A stretch of 64,000 nucleotides of DNA from Bradyrhizobium campsiandrae (GTDB lineage: Bacteria > Pseudomonadota > Alphaproteobacteria > Rhizobiales > Xanthobacteraceae), in assembly GCF_014529705.1 (NCBI RefSeq), contig NZ_JAANIH010000030.1:1-64000 (forward strand), in the 5' to 3' direction. Below the pieces are notes generated by a model that did no database searches, was not told where the DNA came from, and saw only the letters and a program-made list of their open reading frames with translations. Below, piece after piece: positions 51,859 to 60,300 of the stretch (its first letter is position 1; every line of letters begins with the position of its first letter). The position numbers and the translations under genes were made by a program.

Positions 51859-51881
51859 GTCAGTAGAGAGTGTCAGTAGAG
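51859..51881 (+). repeat. Two direct copies of GTCAGTAGAG upstream of the recombinase
   Basis: GTCAGTAGAG occurs at 51859-51868 and again at 51872-51881, a 13-bp period, ending eight bases before the recombinase ATG. The second copy overlaps the likely ribosome site. It could be an operator or a small tandem duplication. Confidence 0.5.
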
Positions 51882-51888
51882 TTCTCCC

Positions 51889-53568
51889 ATGAACAAGCAC
51901 GTGTTTCACAATTCGATTGCCAAGCAACCTGACGCGACAAAGCGCGTTGCGACCTATTACAGGGTCAGCACCGGCCGCCAGTACGCGAACGAAGCGTCAA
52001 TTCCGAGCCAGCGCAAAATTACGGCAAGCTTCTGCGATCAGAACGGCTACGTCGTGGTCGAGGAATTCGTCGAGGCAAAGACCGCGACCGACGATCGCCG
52101 ACCCGTATTGCAGGACATGATCGAGCGCGCCTGCGCGCCGGATCATCCCTACGACGCGATTGTCTTTTACGCATTCAACCGCTTCTTCCGCAACGTCGCG
52201 GAGATGGAGCTGACCATCCGCAAGTTGCGCAAGCACGGTGTCGAGGTAGTCTCGGTCACGCAGCCGACTGGGGATGACCCCAGTCAAATTCTCGTTCGTC
52301 AAATCATCGGCGCCTTTGACGAGCACACATCCAGAGAGATATCAAAAAATACAACACGCGCTATGCGCGAATCGGCGAAACAGGGATTTTGGAACGGCGC
52401 GACGCCTCCCCTGGGCTACAAGATCGTCGAGGCGGAGCGGCGCGGGCAGAAGATCAAGAAGAAGCTCGACATTGATGCCGTCGAAGCCGAAACGGTTCGG
52501 CTGATATTCAAGCTTTATCTTGGAGGCGACGGGAAGTCAGGTCCGCTCGGCGTCAAGGAGACGACGAAATGGCTGAACAGCCACGGTTATCGCACCCGCC
52601 GCGGCGCGACGTTTGGCGTCGGGCCGGTGCATAAGATTCTGACCAACGCCTGCTATGCGACCGGGCAGTGGCCGTATGGCGTGCGCAGCTCCCGGGACGG
52701 CAGGAAGCATGACCCGTCGACGGTGATCCGCATTCCCGTCCCCGTGTTGGTCGAGCAAAGCGATTTCGACCGGACGCAGGCAAAGCTCGCCCGGAGCAAT
52801 CCCAAGTCCACGCCGCCCCGCGTCGTGAACGGCCCTTCGCTGCTGACGGGCATCGCGGTCTGCGCATCATGCGGCTCGGGAATGACCCGGACCGGCACGA
52901 CGAATCGGCAAGGGCGCTCGTACTCCTACTATTCGTGTGCGGGTTGTCAGCAGAAGGGCAATACGGTTTGCAAGGGCCGGCACATTCCGTCGGCGACCCT
53001 GGACGAAATCGTCTTAACAAACCTCAAGCAGCGTGTGCTGGCGCCCGACCGCATCGCCGAGCTCCTGAAGTCGCTGATCGAGCGCCAGGCGGCGAAGAGC
53101 GAGGCCGCCGACGACCGCTTGCTGGCTCTGCAGAAGGAACTGACAGACTGCGACGATCGCCTGAAGCGGTTGTACCGTTCGATTGAAGACGGCATCGTCG
53201 AACTCGACGATATCCTGCGAGAGCGCACGGCTGCTCTGAAAGCTCAGCGGGAACGGGCCAAGGCGGCCCTGGATCATGCGCGCGCACAATGCGGCATGGC
53301 GGCGGCCATCAATGCAGAGAAGATTGACGCCTTCGCGCGACTGATGAACGCGAAGCTAGACGCGGGCGATACCAATGCCCGCAAAGGCTATATCAACTCG
53401 ATCATCGACGCGGTCGAGGTCGACGACCAAGCAATCCGGATCATCGGCAGTAAGGACATCCTCCAAGCCGCCATTGCCGGCAAACAGACCGAGAACGGAA
53501 ATGTTCGTGGTTTTGTACGCAAATGGCGCGCCCGGAACGATTCGAACGTCCGACCCTCAGATTCGTAG
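51889..53568 (+). CDS. Large serine recombinase (integrase of the element)
   Basis: The 559-residue protein has a resolvase domain with the nucleophilic serine in ATYYRVSTGRQYANE (Ser27) and IVFYAFNRFFRNVAEME. The recombinase domain follows (FWNGATPPLGYKIVEAERRG, TKWLNSHGYRTRRGATFGVG), then a zinc ribbon with CASCGSGMT and CAGC...C near residues 325-365, and a long coiled coil (RLLALQKELTDCDDRLKRLY). Such enzymes integrate and excise elements between attP and attB. The last dozen codons (ARNDSNVRPSDS) and the stop lie inside the tRNA-Arg gene read on the other strand, so the gene sits right at the element border. Confidence 0.93.
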   Translation: MNKHVFHNSIAKQPDATKRVATYYRVSTGRQYANEASIPSQRKITASFCDQNGYVVVEEFVEAKTATDDRRPVLQDMIERACAPDHPYDAIVFYAFNRFFRNVAEMELTIRKLRKHGVEVVSVTQPTGDDPSQILVRQIIGAFDEHTSREISKNTTRAMRESAKQGFWNGATPPLGYKIVEAERRGQKIKKKLDIDAVEAETVRLIFKLYLGGDGKSGPLGVKETTKWLNSHGYRTRRGATFGVGPVHKILTNACYATGQWPYGVRSSRDGRKHDPSTVIRIPVPVLVEQSDFDRTQAKLARSNPKSTPPRVVNGPSLLTGIAVCASCGSGMTRTGTTNRQGRSYSYYSCAGCQQKGNTVCKGRHIPSATLDEIVLTNLKQRVLAPDRIAELLKSLIERQAAKSEAADDRLLALQKELTDCDDRLKRLYRSIEDGIVELDDILRERTAALKAQRERAKAALDHARAQCGMAAAINAEKIDAFARLMNAKLDAGDTNARKGYINSIIDAVEVDDQAIRIIGSKDILQAAIAGKQTENGNVRGFVRKWRARNDSNVRPSDS

Positions 53569-53600
53569 TCTGATGCTCTATCCAGCTGAGCTACGGGCGC
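53524..53600 (-). tRNA. tRNA-Arg (anticodon ACG)
   Basis: On the minus strand the 77-nt gene folds into a cloverleaf: acceptor GCGCCCG pairing with CGGGCGC, D arm GCTC...GAGC, anticodon stem TCAGA/TCTGA with loop CTACGAA (ACG), T arm GGACG-TTCGAAT-CGTTC, discriminator G, and encoded CCA at 53524-53526. The 3' end faces the recombinase gene, which reads through 45 bp of it. Its 3' end is the likely integration site of the element to the left. Confidence 0.97.
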
Positions 53601-53750
53601 GTTTTTCGCTGATGGTGCAGGCGGAGCCCGCACGCAGCCTCCGGACAGCGCCGGAGGGGTGCGAAAGAGCGCTCTGACTAACCGCTCTTGTCGGCGTTGG
53701 CAAGGTCCGGAATGGAGAGATTTTGCAGGCAGATGACGGTCTCGCCACCA

Positions 53751-53840
53751 TCATTCCGGGGCTCGCGAAGCGAGAAGGGCGGAATCTCGTGTCAAAACCT
53801 CGGGATTCCGGGCTCGGCGCTCTGCGCCGCCCCGGAATGA
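53751..53840. repeat. Palindromic intergenic repeat
   Basis: TCATTCCGGGGC at 53751-53762 is the exact reverse complement of GCCCCGGAATGA at 53829-53840. The inner part is GC-rich with further short self-complementary pieces (GCTCGCGAAGCGAG). This looks like the REP-like elements frequent between Bradyrhizobium core genes. Confidence 0.75.
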
Positions 53841-53866
53841 CGGGCGACTCGGCCTCTGGCCCAGCC

Positions 53867-55390
53867 TTACGCCCGCTGCCGCTCGTTGCGGATGGAGAGC
53901 AGTTCCACGGGGCGGTCGGGGATGACGATGCGGAAGGTGGCGCCGATGGTGCCTTCGACCAGATGGATGTCGCCGCCATGGGCGCGGACCAGTTCGGCGG
54001 CGATGGCAAGGCCGAGGCCGCTGCCGCCGGGGCGGCCCGAGGTCTGGAACGCCTCGAACAGGTGCTCCCGGGTCTTCTGGGGCACGCCGGGGCCGGTGTC
54101 GGAGACCTCCAGGATGGCGACCGCGCCTTCACGTTTTCCGGTGATCCGGATCTGCTGCGGACCGCCGTCGCCGGAGGCGTGGCTCTCCAGGGCCTGGGCG
54201 GCGTTGCGCACGAGGTTGAGCAGCACGCGGAACAGCTGGTCGGGATCGGCATCGACCGCAAGCCCGCGCTCGATCGCGGCGACCCAGGCGATCGTGGCAT
54301 CATTGGCGAGGCCCGCGGTCTCGCGCACCTCGAGCACGACAGGCTCGATCAGCATCATGCGGCGATCGGGCGCCGCCTCCTGGGCGCGGCCGTAGGACAG
54401 CGTCGACTGGCAGAAGGCGATGGCGCGCTCGAGCGAGCGCACGAGCTTGGGCGCAAAGCGCTGCACCCTGGGATCGGGCACGCTGGCGAGCTGATCCGAC
54501 AAGAGCTGCGCCGAGGCCAGGAGATTGCGCAGATCATGGTTGATCTTGGAGACGGCGAGGCCGAGCGCGGCGAGCCGGCTCTTCTGATTCAGCATCGACA
54601 TCAGGTCGCGCTGCATGTCGGATAATTCGCGCTCGGCGACGCCGATTTCGTCGCTGCGCTGGCTCGGCACGATGATCCGCGCCGAACTCTCGGGATTCTC
54701 GTGGAAGCCGACCAGGCTCGCGGTCAGCCGCCGCATCGGCCGCACGAAGAGATAATGGAGCGCGAGATAGACGAGGCCGGCGGTCAAAATGCCGATGATC
54801 AGCGCGACCACCACGACGTTGCGGGAGAAGCGGTACATCGACTGCCGCAGCGGCAGATCGTCGGTCACGATCTCGATGAACTGGGCATTGCCGACGCCGG
54901 GGCCGACGATGCGGATCGGCTGATTGCCGGTCTCCAGCATCATCTGGAACGAGCCGGTGATCGCCTCCCAGGCGGTCATGTCGCGCAGGTCGATGTCGTG
55001 CGCGATCGTGGCCGGCAGATTGTCGCTGGCGAGCAGCCGGCGCTGCTGTCCCATCTTGATGGCGACGGCGCGCGCATTGATGCTCTTGAGGATCTCGCGC
55101 GACAGCGAATCCGGCACCATGCCGAGCGGCGCCGCATCGAGCACCAGCGCCGCCGTGTTCGCGGCGGCCACCCGGTCGTTGAGCCGGTTGACCCAGAAGT
55201 TGGCGATCGCGGGCACATAGAGCAGGATGGCCGCGATCATCACCAGGGGGACGGTGAGAAGCAGCAGCTTGCCGGACAGGCCGAGTCCATCCGGCCCGCG
55301 GGACCGCGTCGCCGGCTGGTCCTCTGGCCGATCCAGATCCAGACCTTGATCCGAATCTTGGGTCGACTGCTGGAGGTCTGTCGCTACCAC
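53867..55390 (-). CDS. Sensor histidine kinase
   Basis: The 507-residue protein starts with GTG (MVATDLQQSTQDSDQGLDLD). Membrane segments lie at about 40-62 and 190-212, with a periplasmic loop between them and a HAMP-like linker after (FVRPMRRLTASLVGFHENPE). The phosphoacceptor box AVSKINHDLRNLLASAQLL has His285. The ATPase part has LVRNAAQAL, VSDTGPGVP and GGSGLGLAIAAELVRAHGGD. No response regulator lies beside it, so its partner is elsewhere. It is divergent from rpmH and is the first protein gene to the right of the tRNA border. Confidence 0.93.
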   Translation of the reverse strand: MVATDLQQSTQDSDQGLDLDRPEDQPATRSRGPDGLGLSGKLLLLTVPLVMIAAILLYVPAIANFWVNRLNDRVAAANTAALVLDAAPLGMVPDSLSREILKSINARAVAIKMGQQRRLLASDNLPATIAHDIDLRDMTAWEAITGSFQMMLETGNQPIRIVGPGVGNAQFIEIVTDDLPLRQSMYRFSRNVVVVALIIGILTAGLVYLALHYLFVRPMRRLTASLVGFHENPESSARIIVPSQRSDEIGVAERELSDMQRDLMSMLNQKSRLAALGLAVSKINHDLRNLLASAQLLSDQLASVPDPRVQRFAPKLVRSLERAIAFCQSTLSYGRAQEAAPDRRMMLIEPVVLEVRETAGLANDATIAWVAAIERGLAVDADPDQLFRVLLNLVRNAAQALESHASGDGGPQQIRITGKREGAVAILEVSDTGPGVPQKTREHLFEAFQTSGRPGGSGLGLAIAAELVRAHGGDIHLVEGTIGATFRIVIPDRPVELLSIRNERQRA

Positions 55391-55583
55391 GAAATTCGCC
55401 CCTGCTGGCCTTCTGATAGAGCTCGACGGATGGAGGATGCGACCCGACCCTGGGCGTGGTCAAATTACGGATCGCTAATCTGCCAAGGTGGGATGTAGGC
55501 GCTGATACCGCCATTCGCCACCTCAAGGGTTAAAAACCCCAAGGAAACAGCGATATTCACTGGAACTGCGCGGTCCTGCGGCG

Positions 55584-55612
55584 TTGACGAAAACAAGACG
55601 CTCCCTTATAAG
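55584..55612 (+). promoter_or_regulatory. Probable sigma-70 promoter of rpmH-rnpA
   Basis: TTGACG (55584-55589) and TATAAG (55607-55612) are spaced by 17 bp, close to the housekeeping consensus and unusually strong for this GC-rich genome. It lies about 140 bp upstream of rpmH in a 363-bp gap with the divergent sensor kinase. Confidence 0.7.
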
Positions 55613-55753
55613 CCGCGCAAATTGTCCGCGATGACCCGGTGCGATGCCGGGAGCGGCTCTTCCGGGGCCGGAAAGGGCCCGTTTTGGGCCGCATCTTTAC
55701 GGACTTTACCATCAATTCTACAGGCAAATTGCCCGGTCAGCGGAGAAAAACCC

Positions 55754-55888
55754 GTGAAGCGGACTTATCAACCCAGCAAACTGGTGCGCAAGCGCCGTCA
55801 CGGTTTCCGTGCTCGTCTCGCCACTGCCGGCGGCCGCAAGGTCCTCGCCGCCCGGAGAGCGCGCGGCCGCAAGCGTCTGAGCGCCTGA
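55754..55888 (+). CDS. rpmH: 50S ribosomal protein L34
   Basis: The 44-residue product starts with GTG and reads MKRTYQPSKLVRKRRHGFRA then RRARGRKRLSA, the highly conserved L34 sequence. L34 is a late-assembling component of the large ribosomal subunit. It lies 27 bp upstream of rnpA in the usual order. The start is fixed by the conserved MKRTYQPS. Confidence 0.98.
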   Translation: MKRTYQPSKLVRKRRHGFRARLATAGGRKVLAARRARGRKRLSA

Positions 55889-55915
55889 GCCGGACCCCAT
55901 TTTTGGGATTTCATC

Positions 55916-56338
55916 ATGGATCGGCTGAGGCAGCGAGCGGATTTCCTCGCCGTTGCCAATGGCGCGCGGGTGAATAGTCCCGCGTTCGTCCTGCAAAGCC
56001 TTGACCGCCGAGGTCTTGACCGTTCAAGTCTTGGCCACGACGATAGCGGCCCTGTCAGGATCGGCTTCACCGTTACCAAAAAGAACGGCAACGCCCCCGA
56101 GCGCAATCGTATCCGGCGCCGGCTTCGCGAATTGGTGAAGCGGCTCGATCCGGTATCGATGCAACCCCATCATGATTACGTGCTGGTCGGCCGCAGGGAC
56201 GCGCTCACGCGCGACTTCGCCACCATGCTCGATGACCTCCGCACGGCGTTCACGAGGCCCGCGCGGCAGGCGCCAAGGGGACGCGGGCCAAAGCCAGATC
56301 CAAGGCCGGCGCCAGACGCCAGCCGCAAACCGGATTGA
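55916..56338 (+). CDS. rnpA: Ribonuclease P protein component
   Basis: The 140-residue basic protein starts MDRLRQRADFLAVANGARVN and has the RNase P signature in GFTVTKKNGNAPERNRIRRR then LRELVKRL (residues about 50-77). It binds RNase P RNA and helps 5' maturation of tRNAs. The C-terminal extension rich in Pro and Arg (PRGRGPKPDPRPAPDASRKP) is dispensable in the family. It follows rpmH and precedes yidC by 15 bp. Confidence 0.96.
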   Translation: MDRLRQRADFLAVANGARVNSPAFVLQSLDRRGLDRSSLGHDDSGPVRIGFTVTKKNGNAPERNRIRRRLRELVKRLDPVSMQPHHDYVLVGRRDALTRDFATMLDDLRTAFTRPARQAPRGRGPKPDPRPAPDASRKPD

Positions 56339-56353
56339 TGACGAGACATAGTG

Positions 56354-58198
56354 ATGACCGACAATCGCAATACCATCCTCGCCGTCATTCTGTCCGGCCT
56401 GGTGCTGATCGCCTGGCAGTATTTCTACAACGTGCCGGCCATGGAGAAGCAGCGCGCCCAGCAGCAGGCGCAGGCCGAGCTGCAAAAGGCCAATCCGCAG
56501 CCGACGGCCTCGGCAACGCCGGGCGCCACACCGCAGGCCGGCAGCGCGCCCACCACCGCGCCGGGCGCGAACCAGCAGGGCCAGCCGACCGTCAGCCGCG
56601 ACACCGCGATTGCAGCGGGCCCGCGCGTCAAGATCGACACGCCGCGCCTTGCCGGCAGCATCTCGCTGAAGGGCGGCCGCATCGACGACCTCGCGCTGCT
56701 GCAGTACCGCGAGACGGTCGACCCCAAATCGCCGCCAATCATTCTCTATTCGCCCTCGGGCACCGCAGAACCCTATTACGCCGAGTTCGGCTGGGTGGCG
56801 GCGACGGGCGTGACGTCGAAGATGCCGGATGCCCAGACCGTCTGGCAGCAGGACGGCAGCGGCAGCCTGACCCCGGCGACGCCGGTGGTGCTGAAGTGGG
56901 ACAATGGCGAGGGCCTCACCTTCCGCCGCACCATCTCGGTCGACGACCATTATCTCTTCACCATCAAGGACGACGTGAGCAATGTCGGCAACGCGCCTGT
57001 CACGCTCTATCCGTTCGCCCTGATCTCGCGCCATGGCACGCCACAAGTGTCCGGCTATTACATCCTGCATGAGGGCCTGATCGGCTATCTCGATGGCTTG
57101 CAGGAATATGCCTACAAGAAGATCGACGAAGCCAAATCGGTCAGCTTCAAGGTCACCAATGGCTGGCTCGGCATCACCGACAAGTATTGGGCCTCGGCGC
57201 TGCTGCCCGACACCAGCGCGCAGCTTCAGGCTCGGTTCTCGTCGAACCTCACCGGCAACGTCCATACCTACCAGACCGACTATCTGCTCGACCCTGTTAC
57301 GGTCGCGATCGGCGGCACAGGAACCGCAAACGCGCGGCTGTTCGCCGGTGCCAAGGAAGCCGGCGTTGTCGGCATCAACTTCCCGCTCGCCGGGCTCGGC
57401 GGGTACAACAAGGCACTCGGCCTCAACAAATTCGATCTCCTGATCGACTGGGGCTATTTCTACTTCATCACCAAGCCGATGTTCCTCGGCCTCGACTTCT
57501 TCTACCGTTTCTTCGGCAATTTCGGCATCTCGATCCTGCTCGTCACCGTGATCGTGAAGCTCTTGTTCTTCCCGCTGGCGAACAAATCCTACGCCTCGAT
57601 GGCGAAGATGAAGTCGATCCAGCCGCAGCTGCAGGCGCTGAAGGAGCGCTACCCTGACGACAAGGTGAAGCAGCAGCAGGAGATGATGGAGATCTACCGC
57701 AAGGAGAAGATCAATCCGGTCGCCGGCTGTCTTCCCGTGGTGATCCAGATCCCGGTGTTCTTCTCGCTCTACAAGGTGCTGTTCGTCACCATCGAGATGC
57801 GGCACGCACCGTTCTTCGGCTGGATCAAGGACCTCTCCGCGCCGGATCCGACCAATCTGTTCACGCTGTTCGGCCTGATCCCGTTCGACCCGACGACCAT
57901 TCCGGTGTTCGGCCATTACCTCGCGCTGGGCATCTGGCCGATCATCATGGGCATCACGATGTGGTTCCAGATGAAGCTGAACCCGACGCCGCCGGATCCG
58001 ACGCAGCAGATCATCTTCAACTGGATGCCGCTGATCTTCACCTTCATGCTGGCGGGCTTCCCGGCAGGCCTCGTGATCTACTGGGCCTGGAACAACACGC
58101 TCTCGGTGATCCAGCAGAGCTTCATCATGCGCCGCAACGGCGTGAAGGTGGAGCTGTTCGACAATCTCAAGGCAACGTTCGCGAAGAAGGCGACGTAA
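56354..58198 (+). CDS. yidC: Membrane protein insertase YidC
   Basis: The product has 614 residues from the ATG at 56354 (MTDNRNTILAVILSGLVLIA); a GTG three bases earlier is possible. The N-terminal anchor is followed by a Gln/Ala/Pro-rich linker and a large periplasmic domain (AGSISLKGGRIDDLALLQYR, SGYYILHEGLIGYLDGLQEY). The C-terminal insertase region has five membrane segments, including PMFLGLDFFYRFFGNFGISI and AGCLPVVIQIPVFFSLYKVL. It inserts and folds inner-membrane proteins alone or with Sec. Length matches gram-negative YidC. Confidence 0.98.
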   Translation: MTDNRNTILAVILSGLVLIAWQYFYNVPAMEKQRAQQQAQAELQKANPQPTASATPGATPQAGSAPTTAPGANQQGQPTVSRDTAIAAGPRVKIDTPRLAGSISLKGGRIDDLALLQYRETVDPKSPPIILYSPSGTAEPYYAEFGWVAATGVTSKMPDAQTVWQQDGSGSLTPATPVVLKWDNGEGLTFRRTISVDDHYLFTIKDDVSNVGNAPVTLYPFALISRHGTPQVSGYYILHEGLIGYLDGLQEYAYKKIDEAKSVSFKVTNGWLGITDKYWASALLPDTSAQLQARFSSNLTGNVHTYQTDYLLDPVTVAIGGTGTANARLFAGAKEAGVVGINFPLAGLGGYNKALGLNKFDLLIDWGYFYFITKPMFLGLDFFYRFFGNFGISILLVTVIVKLLFFPLANKSYASMAKMKSIQPQLQALKERYPDDKVKQQQEMMEIYRKEKINPVAGCLPVVIQIPVFFSLYKVLFVTIEMRHAPFFGWIKDLSAPDPTNLFTLFGLIPFDPTTIPVFGHYLALGIWPIIMGITMWFQMKLNPTPPDPTQQIIFNWMPLIFTFMLAGFPAGLVIYWAWNNTLSVIQQSFIMRRNGVKVELFDNLKATFAKKAT

Positions 58199-58201
58199 TC
58201 G

Positions 58202-58266
58202 TCGTTGCGAGCGCTTCGCTTCCGCCTTCGCTCTTCGAGCTACGGCGGACAAGTCGCTCGCAATGA
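58202..58266. repeat. Palindromic intergenic repeat
   Basis: TCGTTGCGAGCG (58202-58213) and CGCTCGCAATGA (58255-58266) are inverted copies with one mismatch, flanking CTTCGCTTCC and CTCTTCGAGCTACGGCGGAC. It fills the gap between yidC and engB and resembles a second REP-like class of Bradyrhizobium. Confidence 0.7.
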
Positions 58267-58290
58267 CGCGGGGAAACAGCGAGCCTTCGC

Positions 58291-58944
58291 ATGACCGACG
58301 ACAAAGATGCGAAGCTGATTGAAGCCGGGCGAAAGCTGTTCGCGCGCGACTGGCGGTTCATCTGGGCCTCGCCCTCGATCCAGACGCTGCCGCCGATGGC
58401 GGCACCGGAGATCGCCTTTGCCGGCCGCTCCAATGTCGGCAAGTCGAGCCTGATCAACGCGCTGACGGGGCGGAACGCGCTGGCGCGGACCTCGCACACG
58501 CCCGGCCGCACGCAGGAGCTGATCTTCTTCGAGGTGCCCGGCAAGACGGACCTGCGCCTCGTCGACATGCCCGGCTATGGCTACGCCAAGGCACCGAAGA
58601 GCCAGGTCGCGTCCTGGACCGAGCTGATCCACACATTCCTGCTCGGACGCGCCTCGCTCGCGCGCGTCTACGTGCTGATCGATGCGCGCCATGGCCTGAA
58701 GGATGTCGACCTCGAAGTCCTGAAGACGCTCGACCGCTCCGCCGTCAGCTACCAGATCGTGCTGACCAAGGCCGACCAGGTGAAAGCCTCCGAGCTGCAA
58801 TCGCGCATCACCGAGACGGAGGCCGCGCTCGCCAAGCACCCGGCCGCATTCCCCAACGTGATTGCGACCTCGTCGCGCTCATCGACCGGCATGGCCGAGC
58901 TGCGTGCCGCCATGGCAAAGCTGCTGGAAGAGCGGAGCGCGTGA
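58291..58944 (+). CDS. engB: Ribosome biogenesis GTPase YihA/EngB
   Basis: The 217-residue GTPase has G1 GRSNVGKSSLINALTG near residue 48, G2 TSHTPGRTQ, G3 VDMPGYGYAK near 90 and G4 VLTKADQVKA near 155. It acts in assembly of the 50S subunit. The order yidC-engB-argB is the normal alphaproteobacterial one. The stop overlaps the start of the next gene (TGATG). Confidence 0.96.
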   Translation: MTDDKDAKLIEAGRKLFARDWRFIWASPSIQTLPPMAAPEIAFAGRSNVGKSSLINALTGRNALARTSHTPGRTQELIFFEVPGKTDLRLVDMPGYGYAKAPKSQVASWTELIHTFLLGRASLARVYVLIDARHGLKDVDLEVLKTLDRSAVSYQIVLTKADQVKASELQSRITETEAALAKHPAAFPNVIATSSRSSTGMAELRAAMAKLLEERSA

Positions 58945-59303
58945 TGGTGCGCCTGCTGATCGCGCTTGCCGGCTTGATGGGCGCCGCCGGCGTCGCACTC
59001 GCCGCAGCCTCGGCCCACGGCGCGGATGCCAGCCGGCTTGCCTCCGCAAGCACCATGCTGCTGTTTCATGCAACTGCCATATTGGCGGTGGTAGCCTTGC
59101 TCGCCCGCGGCCTTCTGCACGGCGGAATTGGCCTGATCGCCGCATTCGGCTTCGTGATCGGCGCCGCCTTGTTCGCGGGCGATCTGACCTTGCGGCAATA
59201 TGCGGGACACTCGCTGTTTCCGATGGCGGCTCCATCAGGCGGAACGCTGATGATTTTGAGCTGGCTGGCGGTGACGCTGGCGGCTGTGGTGGCGAGGAAG
59301 TGA
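58944..59303 (+). CDS. DUF423 family membrane protein
   Basis: The product has 119 residues from the ATG at 58944 (MVRLLIALAGLMGAAGVALA). Four hydrophobic segments and the motifs FHATAILAVVALL, FVIGAALFAGDLTLRQYAG and MAAPSGGTLMILSWLAV match the DUF423 family of small inner-membrane proteins of unknown role. It is translationally coupled to engB. Confidence 0.88.
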   Translation: MVRLLIALAGLMGAAGVALAAASAHGADASRLASASTMLLFHATAILAVVALLARGLLHGGIGLIAAFGFVIGAALFAGDLTLRQYAGHSLFPMAAPSGGTLMILSWLAVTLAAVVARK

Positions 59304-59412
59304 CGCTTTCCTCCTTCTCCCCTTGTGGGAGAGGGAAGAACATGACTTTGCGCCTCGCCCGCCAATCGGATAGAACGCGAACCCGCGTTAGTCCCGCCAG
59401 CGAGACCTCGAC

Positions 59413-60300
59413 ATGACCGACATCTCCCCGCTCGACCAGGCCCGCATCCTGTCCGAAGCGCTGCCGCACATGCAGCAGTACGACGAAGAAACCATCGTCA
59501 TCAAATATGGCGGCCATGCCATGGGCGACGAGGAGACCGCGAAGAATTTTGCCCGCGACATCGTGCTGCTCGAGCAGACCGCGATCAATCCGGTCGTCGT
59601 GCACGGCGGCGGGCCGCAGATCGCGACCATGCTCAAGCGCCTCGGCATCGTCTCGGAATTCGCAGCTGGCCTGCGCATCACCGACGCGGCGACGATCGAG
59701 ATCGTCGAGATGGTGCTGGCCGGTTCCGTCAACAAGCAGATCGTCGGCTACATCAACGAGGCCGGTGGCAAGGCCGTGGGCCTGTCCGGCAAGGACGGCA
59801 ACATGGTGAAGGCGTCGAAGACGACGCGCACCATCATCGACCCGGATTCGCATATCGAAAAGGCGGTCGATCTCGGCTTCGTCGGCGATCCCGAAAAGGT
59901 CGACCTGACGCTGCTCAACCAGCTGATCGGCTACGAGCTGATCCCGGTGCTGGCGCCACTGGCGACATCCAAGGAAGGCCAGACGCTCAATGTCAACGCC
60001 GACACCTTTGCAGGTGCCGTCGCCGGCGCGCTAAAAGCAAAACGCCTCCTGCTGCTCACCGACGTGCCTGGTGTGCTCGACAAGTCGAAGAAGCTGATCC
60101 CGCAGCTCTCGGTGAAGGACGCGCGAAAGCTAATCGCCGACGGCACCATTTCCGGCGGCATGATCCCGAAGGTCGAGACCTGCATCTACGCACTCGAGCA
60201 GGGCGTCGAGGGCGTCGTCATCATCGACGGCAAGATGCAGCATGCGGTGCTGCTCGAGCTCTTCACCAACCAGGGCACGGGAACGCTGATCCACAAGTGA
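59413..60300 (+). CDS. argB: Acetylglutamate kinase
   Basis: The 295-residue kinase has the amino-acid kinase fold: EETIVIKYGGHAMGDEETAK near residue 27, VVHGGGPQIATMLKRLGI near 63, NVNADTFAGAVAGALKAKRL near 195 and LTDVPGVLDKSKKLIPQLSV. It phosphorylates N-acetyl-L-glutamate in arginine biosynthesis. The stop overlaps the GTG of the next gene (GTGA). Confidence 0.97.
   Translation: MTDISPLDQARILSEALPHMQQYDEETIVIKYGGHAMGDEETAKNFARDIVLLEQTAINPVVVHGGGPQIATMLKRLGIVSEFAAGLRITDAATIEIVEMVLAGSVNKQIVGYINEAGGKAVGLSGKDGNMVKASKTTRTIIDPDSHIEKAVDLGFVGDPEKVDLTLLNQLIGYELIPVLAPLATSKEGQTLNVNADTFAGAVAGALKAKRLLLLTDVPGVLDKSKKLIPQLSVKDARKLIADGTISGGMIPKVETCIYALEQGVEGVVIIDGKMQHAVLLELFTNQGTGTLIHK

Noticed and set aside
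1..53523. Second copy of the tRNA-Arg 3' end (left att site)
   Set aside because: I looked for the T-arm and anticodon-arm sequence elsewhere and saw none by eye; the left border is probably outside the window.
53375..53677. A plus-strand frame ending APGTIRTSDPQIRSLMLYP
   Set aside because: This is the well-known spurious translation across a tRNA gene; the tRNA-Arg explains it.
56024..58252. A 742-codon open frame on the minus strand opposite rnpA/yidC
   Set aside because: It is a GC-rich antisense shadow of well-conserved core genes, with a His/Asp/Arg/Leu-rich composition and no family resemblance.
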